The notes under the pieces are model-generated. The model saw only the letters and a list, made by a program, of their open reading frames with translations, was not told where the DNA came from and did not search any database. Source: Thiotrichaceae bacterium (GTDB lineage Bacteria > Pseudomonadota > Gammaproteobacteria > Thiotrichales > Thiotrichaceae). Taken from it: a stretch of 6,354 nt of DNA. Below, in pieces: positions 6,276-6,354 of the stretch. The stretch is from assembly GCA_027030285.1 (NCBI GenBank), contig JALVFC010000569.1, forward strand, positions 1 to 6,354, given 5' to 3'. Each line of letters opens with the position of its first letter. Position 1 is the first letter of the stretch. Both the position numbers and the translations under genes were made by a program.

Positions 6276-6354
6276 TTAAGTCTTGCTGGTTGAGCTAGTT
6301 GAAATGGGTGTGATATCAATAATTTCAGCGCCAGGAATAATTTCTATTTCGACC
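6276..6354 (-). CDS. C-terminal end of an unidentified protein
   Basis: A minus-strand frame enters from the window edge and ends at TAA (6278-6276), giving 25 visible residues: VEIEIIPGAEIIDI, then TPISTSSTSKT. The first part alternates hydrophobic and acidic residues like a beta-strand region, and the last residues are a polar Ser/Thr tail. The family is not recognisable from so little. It converges on sppA with only 35 bp between stops; the gap has seven T residues (6268-6274) but no stem, so no terminator is called. An open frame this short could be chance, so confidence is moderate to low. Confidence 0.4.
   Translation of the reverse strand, partial: VEIEIIPGAEIIDITPISTSSTSKT

Overview
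The window reads as chromosomal core sequence from a gammaproteobacterium of moderate GC content (mid-40s percent, judged by eye). The basis is the gene set: an RNase E with a long C-terminal scaffold (minus strand), divergent from rluC (plus strand), followed by a HAD-family phosphatase and a single-domain S49 signal peptide peptidase. From memory, the order rne / rluC / HAD / sppA is also found in Pseudomonas and relatives. No phage, transposon, CRISPR or tRNA signature was seen.

Region 1 (1-2421, minus): rne, the RNase E gene. It is open for 807 codons and leaves the window before its stop codon. The catalytic half is textbook, with all expected active-site and zinc-link residues. The visible scaffold half is unusual: a predicted amphipathic membrane anchor, then about 150 residues rich in Asn, Gln, Arg, Lys and Thr with a single acidic residue, then a short proline/isoleucine/methionine island that looks like a partner-binding motif.

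Region 2 (2422-3551): a 1.13 kb divergent intergenic region with no convincing gene but many inverted repeats. The part nearest rne holds a 40-nt bipartite stem-loop resembling the RNase E feedback-sensing hairpin of rne leaders. Two 17-bp palindromes with identical arms (CTGGAA-N5-TTCCAG) sit 522 bp apart, one on the rne side and one 102 bp before rluC. They are candidate operators for a shared regulator. A 37-codon ORF at 3292-3405 is possible but weak.

Region 3 (3552-6240, plus): rluC (23S rRNA pseudouridine synthase) overlaps the HAD phosphatase gene by 4 nt (ATGA), and after a 128-bp gap comes sppA, which has its own strong ribosome binding site.

Region 4 (6276-6354, minus): the last 25 codons of an unidentified gene convergent with sppA. 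In Pseudomonas a same-strand maf gene would be expected here.

Taken together, the window pairs the main mRNA/rRNA-processing endonuclease with an rRNA-modifying enzyme across a heavily structured divergent regulatory region. The most interesting unexplained elements are the paired palindromes, the rne leader structures and the atypical RNase E scaffold.
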